In this document: positions 1 through 8,990 of the stretch, piece after piece
How the letters are laid out: every line of letters starts with the position of its first letter
Numbering within the stretch: the stretch's first letter is position 1
Origin: an uncultured Methanomicrobiales archaeon
Lineage (GTDB): Archaea > Halobacteriota > Methanomicrobia > Methanomicrobiales > Methanospirillaceae
NCBI GenBank assembly: GCA_903832665.1
Contig: CAILCG010000014.1
Coordinates: 310,001-374,000 of the forward strand
Length of the DNA: 64,000 nt
Reading direction: 5' to 3'
Translations under genes and position numbers: made by a program
Notes under the pieces: generated by a model
The model's input: only the letters and a program-made list of their open reading frames with translations
Database searches by the model: none
Told to the model about the DNA's origin: nothing

Positions 1-2
1 AC

Positions 3-1571
3 TCGGACCTCATCGTTATGTGGGGTTCCAATGCTGTCGAGGCCCACCCCCTTGCCGGTCGCCGCGTCATGCAGGCCAAGAAGAAGGGTATCCCGATCGT
101 CGTCGTTGACCCGCGGTACAGCCCGACCGCACGGCTTGCTGACAAGTACATCCGGTTCACCCCGTCCACCCACATTGCCCTTGCCAACAACATGATGTAC
201 TACATCATCAAGGAAGGCCTCGAGGACAAGGAGTACATCAAGGAACGGACGAAAGGCTTTGAAGACCTGAAAAAGACGGCCCAGAACTATGCTGACGCAA
301 CAAACATCCACGGTGTCCCGCAGGAGACTGTCCTGGAGTTCGCCCGCCAGTATGCAAACGCAAAGAACGCAGTCATCATCTACTGCCTCGGCATCACCGA
401 GTTAACCACCGGTACCGACAATGTCCGTTCGATGGGCAACCTCGCGCTGCTCACCGGCAATGTCGGACGTCCCGGTGTGGGGGTCAACCCACTCCGTGGC
501 CAGAACAATGTGCAGGGCGCCTGCGACATGGGTGCATACCCGAACGTCTTCTCCGGCTACCAGGCAGTTGCCGTCCCCGAGAACCGCGCCAAGATGGAGA
601 AGGCATGGTTCATGAAGGAAGGTTCCCTGCCCGACTGGTATGGTGTTACCCTGACCGAGCAGATCACCCAGTGCGGCGACCCGATCAAGGCAATGTACAT
701 CCTCGGCCTGAACCCGGTGGTCTCCTACCCTGACTCAAACCATGTCAGGAGATCCCTTGACAAGCTCGACTTCCTCGTTATCCAGGATATCTACTGGAAC
801 GAGAGCTGCGAGTACGCAGACGTTGTCCTTCCCGGCACCTGCTTTGCCGAGAAAGACGGCACCTTCACCAGCGGCGAGCGCCGTGTCAACCGTGTCCGGA
901 AAGCGGTCGACGGTCCCGGCGAGTCGAAGTATGACTGGGAGATCTTCGGTATGCTCGGCAAGAAGATGGGTCTCAAGGGCTTTGACTGGAAGACTTCAAA
1001 GGATGTCTGGGACGACATGCGCTCAGTCACCCCCGGTCAGTTTGGGGTAACCTACGAGAAGATGGAGAAACCCGAGTCGGTCCACTGGCCCTGCCCGACC
1101 ATCGAGCACCCGGGAACTCCCATCCTGCACAAGGAGAAGTTTGCAGCAGCGGATGGCAAGGGCACCATGTTCGGCCTCGAGTACCGCCCGCCCGCAGAAG
1201 TTGCCGATGCAGAGTACCCGTACACGCTCATGACCGGTCGTATCATATTCCACTACCACACCCGGACCCAGACCGGCCGGAGCCCGACCCTGCACAACGA
1301 TGTGCCGGAAAACTACATGCAGATGAACACGCTGGATGCACAGGAACTCGGCATCAAACCGTACGAGAAGGTCAAGGTGACCAGCCGCCGTGGCGAATCG
1401 ATCGCCATTGCACGCGTAACCGATGATGTAGCCCCGAAAGTGCTTTTCATGCCCATGCACTTTGAACACAGTGCAAACGACCTCACCAACACCGCGCTCG
1501 ATCCGCTCTCCAAGATGCCGGAACTCAAGCACTGTGCGGTCAAGGTAGAGAAGATCCCGGAGGTGCAGTAA
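3..1571 (+). CDS. fdhA: formate dehydrogenase alpha subunit, C-terminal part (cut by window edge)
   Basis: Catalytic subunit of F420-linked formate dehydrogenase, a Mo/W bis-pyranopterin oxidoreductase that oxidises formate to CO2. The frame is open from base 3, so the N-terminal [4Fe-4S] domain and active-site Cys/Sec lie outside the window and about 522 residues are seen. Visible family marks are the WGSNAVEAHP cofactor-binding stretch, VVDPRYSPTA, the LTGNVGRPGVGVNPLRGQNN segment and a C-terminal molybdopterin-dinucleotide-binding domain (MTGRIIFHYHTRTQTGR). One base separates its TAA from the ATG of fdhB, so the two are certainly co-transcribed. Subunit identity rests on these motifs and the fdhB neighbour. 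Confidence 0.96.
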   Translation, partial: SDLIVMWGSNAVEAHPLAGRRVMQAKKKGIPIVVVDPRYSPTARLADKYIRFTPSTHIALANNMMYYIIKEGLEDKEYIKERTKGFEDLKKTAQNYADATNIHGVPQETVLEFARQYANAKNAVIIYCLGITELTTGTDNVRSMGNLALLTGNVGRPGVGVNPLRGQNNVQGACDMGAYPNVFSGYQAVAVPENRAKMEKAWFMKEGSLPDWYGVTLTEQITQCGDPIKAMYILGLNPVVSYPDSNHVRRSLDKLDFLVIQDIYWNESCEYADVVLPGTCFAEKDGTFTSGERRVNRVRKAVDGPGESKYDWEIFGMLGKKMGLKGFDWKTSKDVWDDMRSVTPGQFGVTYEKMEKPESVHWPCPTIEHPGTPILHKEKFAAADGKGTMFGLEYRPPAEVADAEYPYTLMTGRIIFHYHTRTQTGRSPTLHNDVPENYMQMNTLDAQELGIKPYEKVKVTSRRGESIAIARVTDDVAPKVLFMPMHFEHSANDLTNTALDPLSKMPELKHCAVKVEKIPEVQ

Positions 1572-1572
1572 C

Positions 1573-2826
1573 ATGACCAAAAAAGGCGAAATGCTCTACG
1601 CATGGACCAATGACGCAGAGATCCAGAAGAAGGCCGAGCTCGGGGGCGCAGTCACCGCCCTCTGGAAGTATGCCCTCGATTCCAAGATAGTTGACGCAGT
1701 GCTCGCGGTAACCAAGGGTGTGGATCTCTACGATGCAAAGCCGGTCATCATCACCGATTCCAAGGATCTTGCCAGGACCGCCGGCTCACTCCACTGCGGA
1801 ACCCTGCTTCTCCCCAAGCTCGTCAAGAAGTACCTTGACGGGGCACAGGACAAGAAGATCGGTGTCACGGTCAAGGGCTGTGACATGATGGGATTCTACG
1901 AACTTGCCAAGCGCAAGCAGATCAACCTTGACAATATCATCATGATCGGAGTCAACTGCGGAGGATCGGTCAGCCCGGTCATTGCCCGCAAGATGATCGC
2001 CGAGAAGTATGGTGTCGACCCCGAGAAGGTCCACAAGGAAGAGATTGACAAGGGCCAGTTCATCATCGAGTACGAGGGAGGCCACAAGGGTATCTCCGTT
2101 GACGAGCTCGAAGAGGCAGGCTATGGCCGGCGCAGCAACTGCCGCCGCTGCAAGTTAAAGATCCCCCGCCAGGCAGACCTTGCCTGCGGAAACTGGGGAG
2201 TTATCGGCGACAAGGCCGGCAAGGCCACCTTCGTTGAAGTCTGCTCCGAGAAGGGTGCAAACCTCATGACGGGTGCCATCAAGCAGGGCATCCTGGAAAC
2301 GGCCCCGGCCAACCCCAAGGGTCTCGAGATCCGCGCCAAGGTCGAAGGCGCAATGCTCAAGCTCGGCGACAAGTGGCGCAAACACGACTTCGAGGCACTC
2401 GGAGAAGGCAAGGATCGCTTAAAGAAGATCATGGCCGAGACCGCACGCTGTATCAAGTGCTACGGATGTATCGATGTCTGCCCGATCTGCTACTGTGTTG
2501 AATGCACCACCAAGAACCCCTCGATGGTCCCGCCCGGCGAACTTCCGGTCAGCTTCATGTTCCACCTTATCCGGTACGCCCACATCGCAGACTCCTGCGT
2601 GAACTGCGGCCAGTGCGAGGAAGTCTGCCCTGCTGAAATCCCCAATGCGCTCTTCATGCATGCCCAGCAGGTCGAACTCGAGAAGATGTTCGGCCATGTG
2701 CCAGGCGTCAACATGGAACTCCCGCTCCTGGCCTTTGCTGAGGAGAGGACCGAGCGTGACCGGCTCCATAACACCGGCAGCGACATGATCTTCGAGAATG
2801 TCTTCAAGCCTCTTGGAAAGAAGTGA
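1573..2826 (+). CDS. fdhB: formate dehydrogenase beta subunit (F420-reducing)
   Basis: Flavin and iron-sulfur subunit that passes formate electrons to coenzyme F420; 417 residues, normal for FdhB. The N-terminal two-thirds is an FrhB/FdhB-type FAD and F420 domain, with Cys-containing segments such as VKGCDMMGFYEL and GVNCGGS. Two ferredoxin-type clusters follow, RCIKCYGCIDVCPICYC (residues ~290-310) and CVNCGQCEEVCP (~345-356). It starts one base after fdhA. In Methanomicrobiales this enzyme also associates with heterodisulfide reductase and formylmethanofuran dehydrogenase, which fits the nearby fwd genes; that link is inferred here. Confidence 0.96.
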   Translation: MTKKGEMLYAWTNDAEIQKKAELGGAVTALWKYALDSKIVDAVLAVTKGVDLYDAKPVIITDSKDLARTAGSLHCGTLLLPKLVKKYLDGAQDKKIGVTVKGCDMMGFYELAKRKQINLDNIIMIGVNCGGSVSPVIARKMIAEKYGVDPEKVHKEEIDKGQFIIEYEGGHKGISVDELEEAGYGRRSNCRRCKLKIPRQADLACGNWGVIGDKAGKATFVEVCSEKGANLMTGAIKQGILETAPANPKGLEIRAKVEGAMLKLGDKWRKHDFEALGEGKDRLKKIMAETARCIKCYGCIDVCPICYCVECTTKNPSMVPPGELPVSFMFHLIRYAHIADSCVNCGQCEEVCPAEIPNALFMHAQQVELEKMFGHVPGVNMELPLLAFAEERTERDRLHNTGSDMIFENVFKPLGKK

Positions 2827-2831
2827 GAATT

Positions 2832-2856
2832 CCCTTTCAAAAGGGTCTTTTTTTTT
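2832..2856 (+). terminator. probable terminator after fdhAB
   Basis: A short inverted repeat (CCCTTT / AAAGGG, 2832-2845) is followed by a run of nine T at 2848-2856, a few bases after the fdhB stop codon. T-tracts end transcription in archaea. No other gene lies on this strand until far downstream. Confidence 0.55.
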
Positions 2857-2948
2857 AGGTATTCAAAACAGGCTGTTTGTGTTTGTTCCGCGTTAACCGG
2901 GGTCCATTGACGCATGCATCAGGAAATCGGGGAATTGGGTTCGGATAT

Positions 2949-4859
2949 TCAGAGGTAGCCGGCTGGCAGGCTTCCCGGCGAGAATGGAATCAGCGTGTTC
3001 TCGCCATTGAGCCCGCGGATCATACCGGTGAGACTGGTATCGTAGCCCCCTAGCCGGGCAAGGATTGCCCGGTACGCCGGGGACTTGATGAGCGCGACCA
3101 GGGTACGGATGCGGGAATCTTCGAGCATCTCCCTGCAGACCGTCAGCTCATAATCCTCGCTTGCAACCGGAACAAACTGAAGCCCGGCTGCCCTTGCAAT
3201 ACTGGACGTGCACATGCCGGTGTCTGCAAACCCGTTCCGTATTGCGGCCGCAACGGCAGGAGCGCCATGTACTTCCTGCAGGTACCCGTTGATCGAGGAA
3301 GGATCAATACCCTCGGCAGCAAGCAGGGAATCGAGCACCACCCGGGCCGGCGATTCCCGCCGCGTGTTGATGAAACGGGCGGACGTAAGATCCCTGATTC
3401 CCAGTCCCTCATAAGACGCGATACCCAGCTCAACGGTCGCGATATGGATAAAAGCCAGGTCACCGGCTTCAAGGAATTTTATGAACGGCTGGTACTGGCC
3501 CAGCATCGACCGGGCCGGCAGGCTGAGCGGGGCCGCATGGCAGGTATGGGAACGGAGGGCAAGGAGCCCGGCGGTATTTCCGGGGTTGGTGGCATGGAGG
3601 AACAACCCCTCGTCATGGGCAATGCCGGCAAGTTCTTCCAGGGACGGATCGAGCGAGCCTGTCAGGATGAGCATGCGCTCGATGCTTCCCGGATCCGTGG
3701 TGAGGAGAACTTCGAGTTCGGTACCGGCTTCATAGCCTTCGACCGGGGCCGGGATCCTGGTGTACCCATTGGCTTTGACCGTCGCCATCTGGACGCCGGC
3801 CTTTTTTATATGGGGGGTTGCAATAAGGTCCTGGCCGATACGCCCGACAAAGACCGGCACAAACTCGTCAAACCCGGGATCCGAGACAAGGGGCTGAGCC
3901 AGCCGGGCCGCAACCGGGCACCGGGGGGCAGGGGGAAAAACCCAGGATTCCAGCAGGGGTCCGGCGAATTCCCGCAGCGCAGTCTGGGCCGCAAGCGGAT
4001 ACCCCGGCAGTCCGAGAACCGGCCGTCCCTCCACGTCCCCGAGCATCACCGGTTTCCCGGGTCGCACCGCAACACCGTGGAAGATCAGTCGGCCGAGCGA
4101 CCGGATGACGCTCTCCGTAAAGTCCCGGGTACCTGCCGAAGAGCCCGCGGAGATTATCACCAGGTCATTTTCTTTTGCTGCAAGACGCAGTGCCGCCCGG
4201 ATGAGATCGGGATCATCCTGCACAATCGGGAGACGGGTGCAGTGTGCCCCCATCTGGTCAAGAAAGATCTGCGCCATGATGGTGTTGCTCTCCACTACCT
4301 GGCCGGGTCCGGGCCGTACTCCCAGCGGAACCAGCTCGCTGCCGGTGGGGATGATCCCGACATTCACGGCCCGTACCTCAATCGCGGTGATGCCATACGT
4401 AGCGAGCGCCCCGATATCGAATGGCCGGATCAGGTGGCCCCGGGGCAGCACGAGCCGGTTTTCCTTGATATCTTCCCCCGCAGGGCGGACATGTTGCCAG
4501 GGTGCGGCGGCCCGGCGGACCTGGAAACAGTCGCCTGCTTCCCAGACATCCTCGATCATGATGACCGCATCGAACTCCGGGGGGACGATATTGCCGGTAT
4601 TGACCCGGGCGAAGTGATCCAAGGTTACCGGGTTCCGGTCGCCGGCACCAAGCGTGTCCCGGCTCCTGACTGCAATCCCATCCATAGCCGAGAGGTTTAC
4701 CTCAGGCACGGAATATTTTGCAAAGACCGGTTCTGCCACCACCCGCCCGGCCGACTGCATGACCGGGACCTTCTCGGTCCGCTGGGGAATAGCAAAGGAC
4801 GTGGTGAGCAGGGTGAGGGCCTCCTCCAGGGAGATCAGCTCAAGGTAGCGTTTTACCAT
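2949..4859 (-). CDS. moeA: molybdopterin molybdenumtransferase MoeA with C-terminal periplasmic-binding-like domain
   Basis: Inserts Mo or W into molybdopterin, the cofactor needed by the flanking formate and formylmethanofuran dehydrogenases. It has 636 residues, longer than plain MoeA (~400). Residues 1-395 are MoeA: an N-terminal domain, AMDGIAVRS, the MPT-binding IISAGSSAGTRDFTESVIR and PGKPVMLGDVEGRPVLGLPG. Residues ~400-636 match the PBP-like (LysR-substrate-type) domain that many archaea fuse to MoeA, including the family-typical ATVELGIASYEGLGI and TGMCTSSIARAAGL stretches. It is convergent with fdhB and transcribed alone. The ATG at 4859 is preceded by GGAAG. Confidence 0.93.
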   Translation of the reverse strand: MVKRYLELISLEEALTLLTTSFAIPQRTEKVPVMQSAGRVVAEPVFAKYSVPEVNLSAMDGIAVRSRDTLGAGDRNPVTLDHFARVNTGNIVPPEFDAVIMIEDVWEAGDCFQVRRAAAPWQHVRPAGEDIKENRLVLPRGHLIRPFDIGALATYGITAIEVRAVNVGIIPTGSELVPLGVRPGPGQVVESNTIMAQIFLDQMGAHCTRLPIVQDDPDLIRAALRLAAKENDLVIISAGSSAGTRDFTESVIRSLGRLIFHGVAVRPGKPVMLGDVEGRPVLGLPGYPLAAQTALREFAGPLLESWVFPPAPRCPVAARLAQPLVSDPGFDEFVPVFVGRIGQDLIATPHIKKAGVQMATVKANGYTRIPAPVEGYEAGTELEVLLTTDPGSIERMLILTGSLDPSLEELAGIAHDEGLFLHATNPGNTAGLLALRSHTCHAAPLSLPARSMLGQYQPFIKFLEAGDLAFIHIATVELGIASYEGLGIRDLTSARFINTRRESPARVVLDSLLAAEGIDPSSINGYLQEVHGAPAVAAAIRNGFADTGMCTSSIARAAGLQFVPVASEDYELTVCREMLEDSRIRTLVALIKSPAYRAILARLGGYDTSLTGMIRGLNGENTLIPFSPGSLPAGYL

Positions 4860-5024
4860 CTTCCTGTGTCCCGGGCCTTCTCGTCCCTTACAAGGCCTCG
4901 TTCGTCCAATCCCCGGTCCTCAAACATTGATTGTCATTAACAAGGTGCTTTTGTAAAGGTAAAAAAATGTCGTAACAGTTTCCCAAACAACGACCCGACC
5001 GGATAAAAAAGAGAGACATCCCCG

Positions 5025-5780
5025 TCAAGCGAGGGTGACGCTTCTTTCTACGGTCCCTACTGCCGCAAGGTAGAGCGGCCACTGGGTTTCGGGATCCAGG
5101 TTGGCAAGTTTGGCCACCAAGTCATCATGAAACATGTCGGTGGGAAATACATCATACCCAAGACCGGCTGCTGCCAGGATAAGGTTCTGGCAGGTATGCC
5201 CCGCCTCGATAAGCACACTCCGGTACCCCCGGTTCCCCAATGCCCAGGTTGAACGGTACGGGATTGCAACCCAGATGAAGGTGACCGCTGCCCGGGTCAT
5301 GACCTTGAAGTTCATGCTTGCCGTGCTCATCTCCAGGATCAGGCCGGAATCGATCCGCTCCGCAACAATGCTGTTGGATTTCGGAAGGTACCGGTACAGC
5401 CCGGTCTCAAGGCCTTCCACATCACTGGCCACAAAATACGTCTCCAGCGGGTAACGCAGTCCGCTCGACGGCACATTACGAAGCTGCATGGTTTCGGCCA
5501 CGGTCTTCTTGAACCCCTGGGTGCACCAGAGCAGGTACGAGAGCTCTCTGAGGCTGATCGTTGACCGAGTGAAGTGCCCGATGGGTTCCCATCGCTCAAT
5601 GGCTTCCCTGACCAGGATATCCTTTACTTTAAACCGTTTCGGGTTGGGGAGTCTGATGACCTGCTGCCCGTCACGAACCGGGAGTTCCTGCGGGGGTTCC
5701 GGAACACGGAGAACGAGGTCGACCGTGGAGTAATCCGGGTACCGGGTTCCATTGATGAATTGTTTTCCAGTTTCTTTCAT
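5025..5780 (-). CDS. SagB/ThcOx-type nitroreductase-family protein
   Basis: A 251-residue FMN-dependent oxidoreductase of the SagB/ThcOx branch of the nitroreductase fold. Support comes from TISLRELSYLLWCTQG near residue 85, SGLRYPLETYFV with a following GLYRY pattern, and YRSVLIEAGHTCQNLILAAA with GLGYDVFP (~195-225), all standard positions for the flavin pocket. SagB proteins oxidise azolines in peptide natural products, but the archaeal stand-alone forms have no established substrate, and no YcaO or precursor peptide is visible nearby. The ATG at 5780 follows GGAGAG. It lies between moeA and the first fwd locus on the same strand, with gaps of more than 100 bp on both sides. Confidence 0.85.
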   Translation of the reverse strand: MKETGKQFINGTRYPDYSTVDLVLRVPEPPQELPVRDGQQVIRLPNPKRFKVKDILVREAIERWEPIGHFTRSTISLRELSYLLWCTQGFKKTVAETMQLRNVPSSGLRYPLETYFVASDVEGLETGLYRYLPKSNSIVAERIDSGLILEMSTASMNFKVMTRAAVTFIWVAIPYRSTWALGNRGYRSVLIEAGHTCQNLILAAAGLGYDVFPTDMFHDDLVAKLANLDPETQWPLYLAAVGTVERSVTLA

Positions 5781-5883
5781 AGCCTCTCCTTTAGGACACG
5801 GGGTCCCGGTATCATATATCGATGGAAAAAAGATCGGTGGCTTTTTTAAAAAAAAGCCGTGTGGGTGTGATCGAACGGGGGAC

Positions 5884-6603
5884 TTATGCTGCTGATTTCA
5901 GGTACAGGTTCGCGTACACGATCTGGCCCTTAACCTTCCCGTGGCGTTCCCCGAGATCACCGATATAGTGGTCGAAGGTTGCCTTGACACCGTCGACTTC
6001 TTTCTCAACGGTATCGATCTTCTTGTACCCGGGCATCATGTACATGATCTTGCCGAGCACGTACATGTCGCCCTTGATGATGACGGTGCCTCCCTCGGCG
6101 TGCGTTGAGACATGGATGAACGCGTTCTTCTCGATGATGATGGTGCCGCCGAGCATGAAGGTCCCGATATCATTGCCGGCATTGCCCTTGACCCGGATGA
6201 GGCCCCCTTTCATACCTCTCCAGTCGCCACGGTAGGCGCATCCGACATGATTTCCGGCATTGCCATCGCAAAGGAGCTCGCCGCCTTCCATCTGGATCCC
6301 GCAGAATGAGTCCATGTTCCCCTTGATGTGGATCTTGCCGCCTTTCATCCAGCCGCCGACATACATGTCGGCATTGCCGCTGACCGTTACGGTGCCGGCC
6401 GTCATCTTCGAGCCGATGTATTTCACCCGGGAACAGTCGCCGGCTATGACCGTCTTGCCCTTGGCATCGATCACCTTTGCCGACGAGCTGACCTTGTCAA
6501 CAATTTTGCCATCCTTAATCGCTACATCGCCAACATCGCCATCGATCTTCCGGGTCGGGTCGATGATAAATCCGCCCTTTATGATAAGTTCACCAGATGC
6601 CAT
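5884..6603 (-). CDS. chimeric formylmethanofuran dehydrogenase protein: FwdA N-terminus joined to FwdC
   Basis: A 239-residue protein in the position where fwdA and fwdC would stand. Residues 1-~54 resemble the start of FwdA at 22382 (IIKGGFIIDP, DVAIKDGKIVDKVSS, GKTVIAG). From ~50 onward it follows FwdC (GDCSRVKYIGSKMTAG, then repeated GG.I.IKGN beta-helix turns such as GDWRGMKGG). The whole amidohydrolase core of FwdA, including the HAH zinc motif, and the first ~66 residues of FwdC are absent. The frame is intact and the ATG overlaps nothing; fwdB ends two bases upstream. It may serve as the C subunit of a Mo/W enzyme that borrows FwdA from the second locus; that is inference. Confidence 0.88.
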   Translation of the reverse strand: MASGELIIKGGFIIDPTRKIDGDVGDVAIKDGKIVDKVSSSAKVIDAKGKTVIAGDCSRVKYIGSKMTAGTVTVSGNADMYVGGWMKGGKIHIKGNMDSFCGIQMEGGELLCDGNAGNHVGCAYRGDWRGMKGGLIRVKGNAGNDIGTFMLGGTIIIEKNAFIHVSTHAEGGTVIIKGDMYVLGKIMYMMPGYKKIDTVEKEVDGVKATFDHYIGDLGERHGKVKGQIVYANLYLKSAA

Positions 6604-6604
6604 T

Positions 6605-7988
6605 TCAGCTCACCACCGGGTTCGTGTTGTGCGGGTACTTCCGGTCTTCCTTTGCCGAAAGCCAGATGGGTGCGCAGTTGCTCAGTTCGCACATCCGCTC
6701 GTAGACCTTGTCAAAGAGTTCCTCGTCGCTCGGTACGCCGGGTAGCCCTTTAAGCACTGCCTTGAACTGGATCGGCACATTGTCCATACGATAGACAACG
6801 CCCGGCTCATCGACACCGGCAATCCTGACCGGGATGTGGAGGTCGGCGATCTCGCTTGCCATGCAGAAGTTCGGGTCAACGGCAATGAACGGGTGTTTCT
6901 TCAGGTGCTGGACAGCCTGGATCGGGAAGTGTGCACCGGCCTCAGCCCCGACATTGACAAAGCAGTCCACTTCGTCCCGCATCGCGAGATCGATCGAGCT
7001 GGTCTCACCCGGGTTCATGTGGGCGTGAGTGCCCTTCGAGAGGTCGATACAGTACGGGAACCCGAACTGCCAGGACCAGACCTGGCCGGGTCCAGCGATA
7101 TTATAGTGCCCCCGCATCGCCATGATGGAACACTTGCTGTGCTCGTTGAGGTCGCGGACCAGGCTGATTGCATGGTCGACGTTGTGGTTGCGGCCATCCG
7201 TATGGGTGCAGCCCATGCCAAAGAAGATCATGCAGAACTTTGCTTTCTTCATGATCTCAGCAGACTTGATGATCGTCTCCTTGTCTATACCGGCTACCTT
7301 GTCGGGGATGTCATGGCCCCTGAGCACGGTCCGCAATGCATTGAAAAGCTCGTAGTCATGGCCCTGGTCGAGCATCAGGTGGACGTCGGCGAGTTTCGCG
7401 GTGTCGGTCTCACGGGGATCAACGGAGATTACGGTCCGCTGCATCTGGCCCTTGCCGGTGAAGTACCCGCGGGGGAAGATCGAGTACCGGGAGGTGTGGC
7501 GCGGGTGGGCGTGCATCGGGTTGCATCCCCAGAAGACCACGACATCAGCACGGTTCTTTGCTTCGCCAAGGGTGCAGCTCGGGTACCCGTTGTCGAACAT
7601 GGCAAGGAACGAGGGGCCGTGGCAGATGGTGGCGCAGTTATCGAGTACCGCACCGGCCTTCTCGGCAATCCGGCCGACTGCACTCATACCCTCGCAGTTG
7701 GTGGATCCAAAACCATAGATCAGGGGCTTTTTGGCCGCGAGCAGGGTCTTTGCAAAGTAATCGATCGCTTCTTCATAGGGAATCTCTTTCATGGAGCCGT
7801 CAGGCTGGCGCTTGCGGGGGATTCGCGGGCGGGTGGGGTCGGTTGGCATGGTGAAAGAGATTGTTCCCGATGATGCAGGCATTGTGGACTTCGAGTACCT
7901 TGGTCTCATCGTCAGAGACAAGGACTTCAAGGTCGTCGCAGGATGACCCGCAGTAGGGGCACCCGACACCGGTGATAAGTTTAGGCAT
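6605..7988 (-). pseudogene. fwdB: formylmethanofuran dehydrogenase subunit B, frameshifted near the N-terminus
   Basis: Catalytic Mo/W-pterin subunit that reduces CO2 to formate inside the formylmethanofuran dehydrogenase complex. The N-terminal iron-sulfur segment (GCPYCGSSCDDLEV, start ATG 7988) and the rest (RKRQPDGSMKEI onward, with NCATICHGPS carrying the expected metal-ligand Cys and ADVVVFWGCNP) lie in different frames. Removing one C from the CCCC run (plus-strand GGGG 7835-7838) restores a protein collinear residue for residue with the intact paralogue at 22383-23708 across this stretch. A sequencing indel is the simplest reason; a true mutation or programmed +1 shift is not excluded. 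Cys rather than selenocysteine is encoded. Confidence 0.9.
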
Positions 7989-7989
7989 A

Positions 7990-8400
7990 TTATTTTCCTC
8001 CTTTCCAGAGGCCTACCGAGCCCTGCACGAGCTCGAGGGCTGTCTTGAGTTTCTCATCCATTGCAGGTTCGATGGTGACCGGAAATCCGCTGTACTGCGG
8101 GGTGCCAGTTGACTGGGTCCGCGGTGGGACAACCTGGTTTGCCCAGACACCCTGACGGATGTGGGCGGGACCGGGCGGGCAGTACTGGGAGGGCTCAATG
8201 GCCTTGACAATGACACTGCCGCTTTCGCTCGTGACCCGGACATTGGTGTTCTTCCAGATGCCAAGTCTCTTCATGTCTTCCGGGTTGATCTCGCAGATCG
8301 AGCAGGCTTCGAAGTAGTTGGGGTTGGTCTTTCCCTGCTCCATAGCAGCACCTTCCTCGATCGACCGCTGGGTGATCATGTTCATGATTACTTTTGCCAT
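7990..8400 (-). CDS. fwdD: formylmethanofuran dehydrogenase subunit D
   Basis: Molybdopterin dinucleotide-binding beta-barrel subunit that completes the cofactor site of FwdB. The 136 residues from the ATG at 8400 begin MAKVIMNMITQRSIEEG, matching the family start and the paralogue at 23715-24122. An upstream in-frame ATG at 8427 would overlap fwdG and is less likely. Key stretches are KRLGIWKNTNVRVTSESGSV and HIRQGVWANQVVP. One base separates its TAA from the fwdB ATG, and fwdG lies 19 bases upstream, so this is an operon. Confidence 0.93.
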   Translation of the reverse strand: MAKVIMNMITQRSIEEGAAMEQGKTNPNYFEACSICEINPEDMKRLGIWKNTNVRVTSESGSVIVKAIEPSQYCPPGPAHIRQGVWANQVVPPRTQSTGTPQYSGFPVTIEPAMDEKLKTALELVQGSVGLWKGGK

Positions 8401-8419
8401 ACGTCTCGTCTCCGGAATT

Positions 8420-8683
8420 TCAGACAATCCCGAGCTGTCCGGTCTCGCCCCGCCCGGAAAGGGTGATCACCTTGTACGGGCAGGCGCCTACACAGACGCC
8501 GCAGCCGGCACAGAGTTCCATCTTCACATCAAGGTTGACCGACTTCCCGTCAAGAACGTGGTAAATCTTAGCTTTGGTCACGGGGTCGAGCGTATAGAGC
8601 TCGAGCGCATTGACCGGACAGGCGACCACACAGTTGCCGCACCCGGTGCACCGGTTCATGTTTACATGTACTGAAAACGCCAT
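8420..8683 (-). CDS. fwdG: formylmethanofuran dehydrogenase ferredoxin subunit G
   Basis: Two-cluster ferredoxin that delivers electrons to FwdB; 87 residues from MAFSVHVN. Motifs CTGCGNCVVACP and CAGCGVCVGACP each bind a [4Fe-4S] cluster. It is close to the copy at 24137-24403, and both start codons are preceded by TGTGAT(C/G)TGC. It is the first gene of the G-D-B-(A/C) locus. Confidence 0.92.
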   Translation of the reverse strand: MAFSVHVNMNRCTGCGNCVVACPVNALELYTLDPVTKAKIYHVLDGKSVNLDVKMELCAGCGVCVGACPYKVITLSGRGETGQLGIV

Positions 8684-8990
8684 GCAGATCACAACAAAAA
8701 GTTAATTATTTTTTTCTAATAATATCGTTTGTTTACTTAAATTGATAAACATTTGGAATACCGCATCAAGAACTATTGAACAAGTTAAACACCTGTGCAG
8801 GAAAAAACTGCATGCATACTAGTGAACACCGGCGTAAATCACCGAGAATAATGAAAAAGAGCATGCGAAAAAACTGCGCGAAGAATGCCATTTCGAAAAT
8901 CTCGTCCCAGTCGGGCCCGGATAGGTTAATGCCTTCATTTATTAATTCCGAGAGGGTTAATAAAATATTTTTACTCTGCTGACAAATAAC
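8684..8990. promoter_or_regulatory. divergent promoter region between fwdG and the OsmC gene
   Basis: This AT-rich stretch holds the start regions of both divergent genes and no credible ORF. An inverted repeat GTTTA(10)TAAAC lies at 8731-8750, and T-rich elements at 8703-8725 could be a TATA region for the leftward fwd locus. For the rightward gene, TTAATAAAATATTTTTA (8959-8974) is a good TATA candidate about 20-30 bases before the start codon. Confidence 0.4.

Noticed and set aside
3267-4940. 557-codon open frame on the strand opposite moeA
   Set aside because: It lies wholly over a well-supported MoeA gene, is Arg/Gly/Pro-rich and has no domain; long antisense frames are expected in GC-rich DNA.
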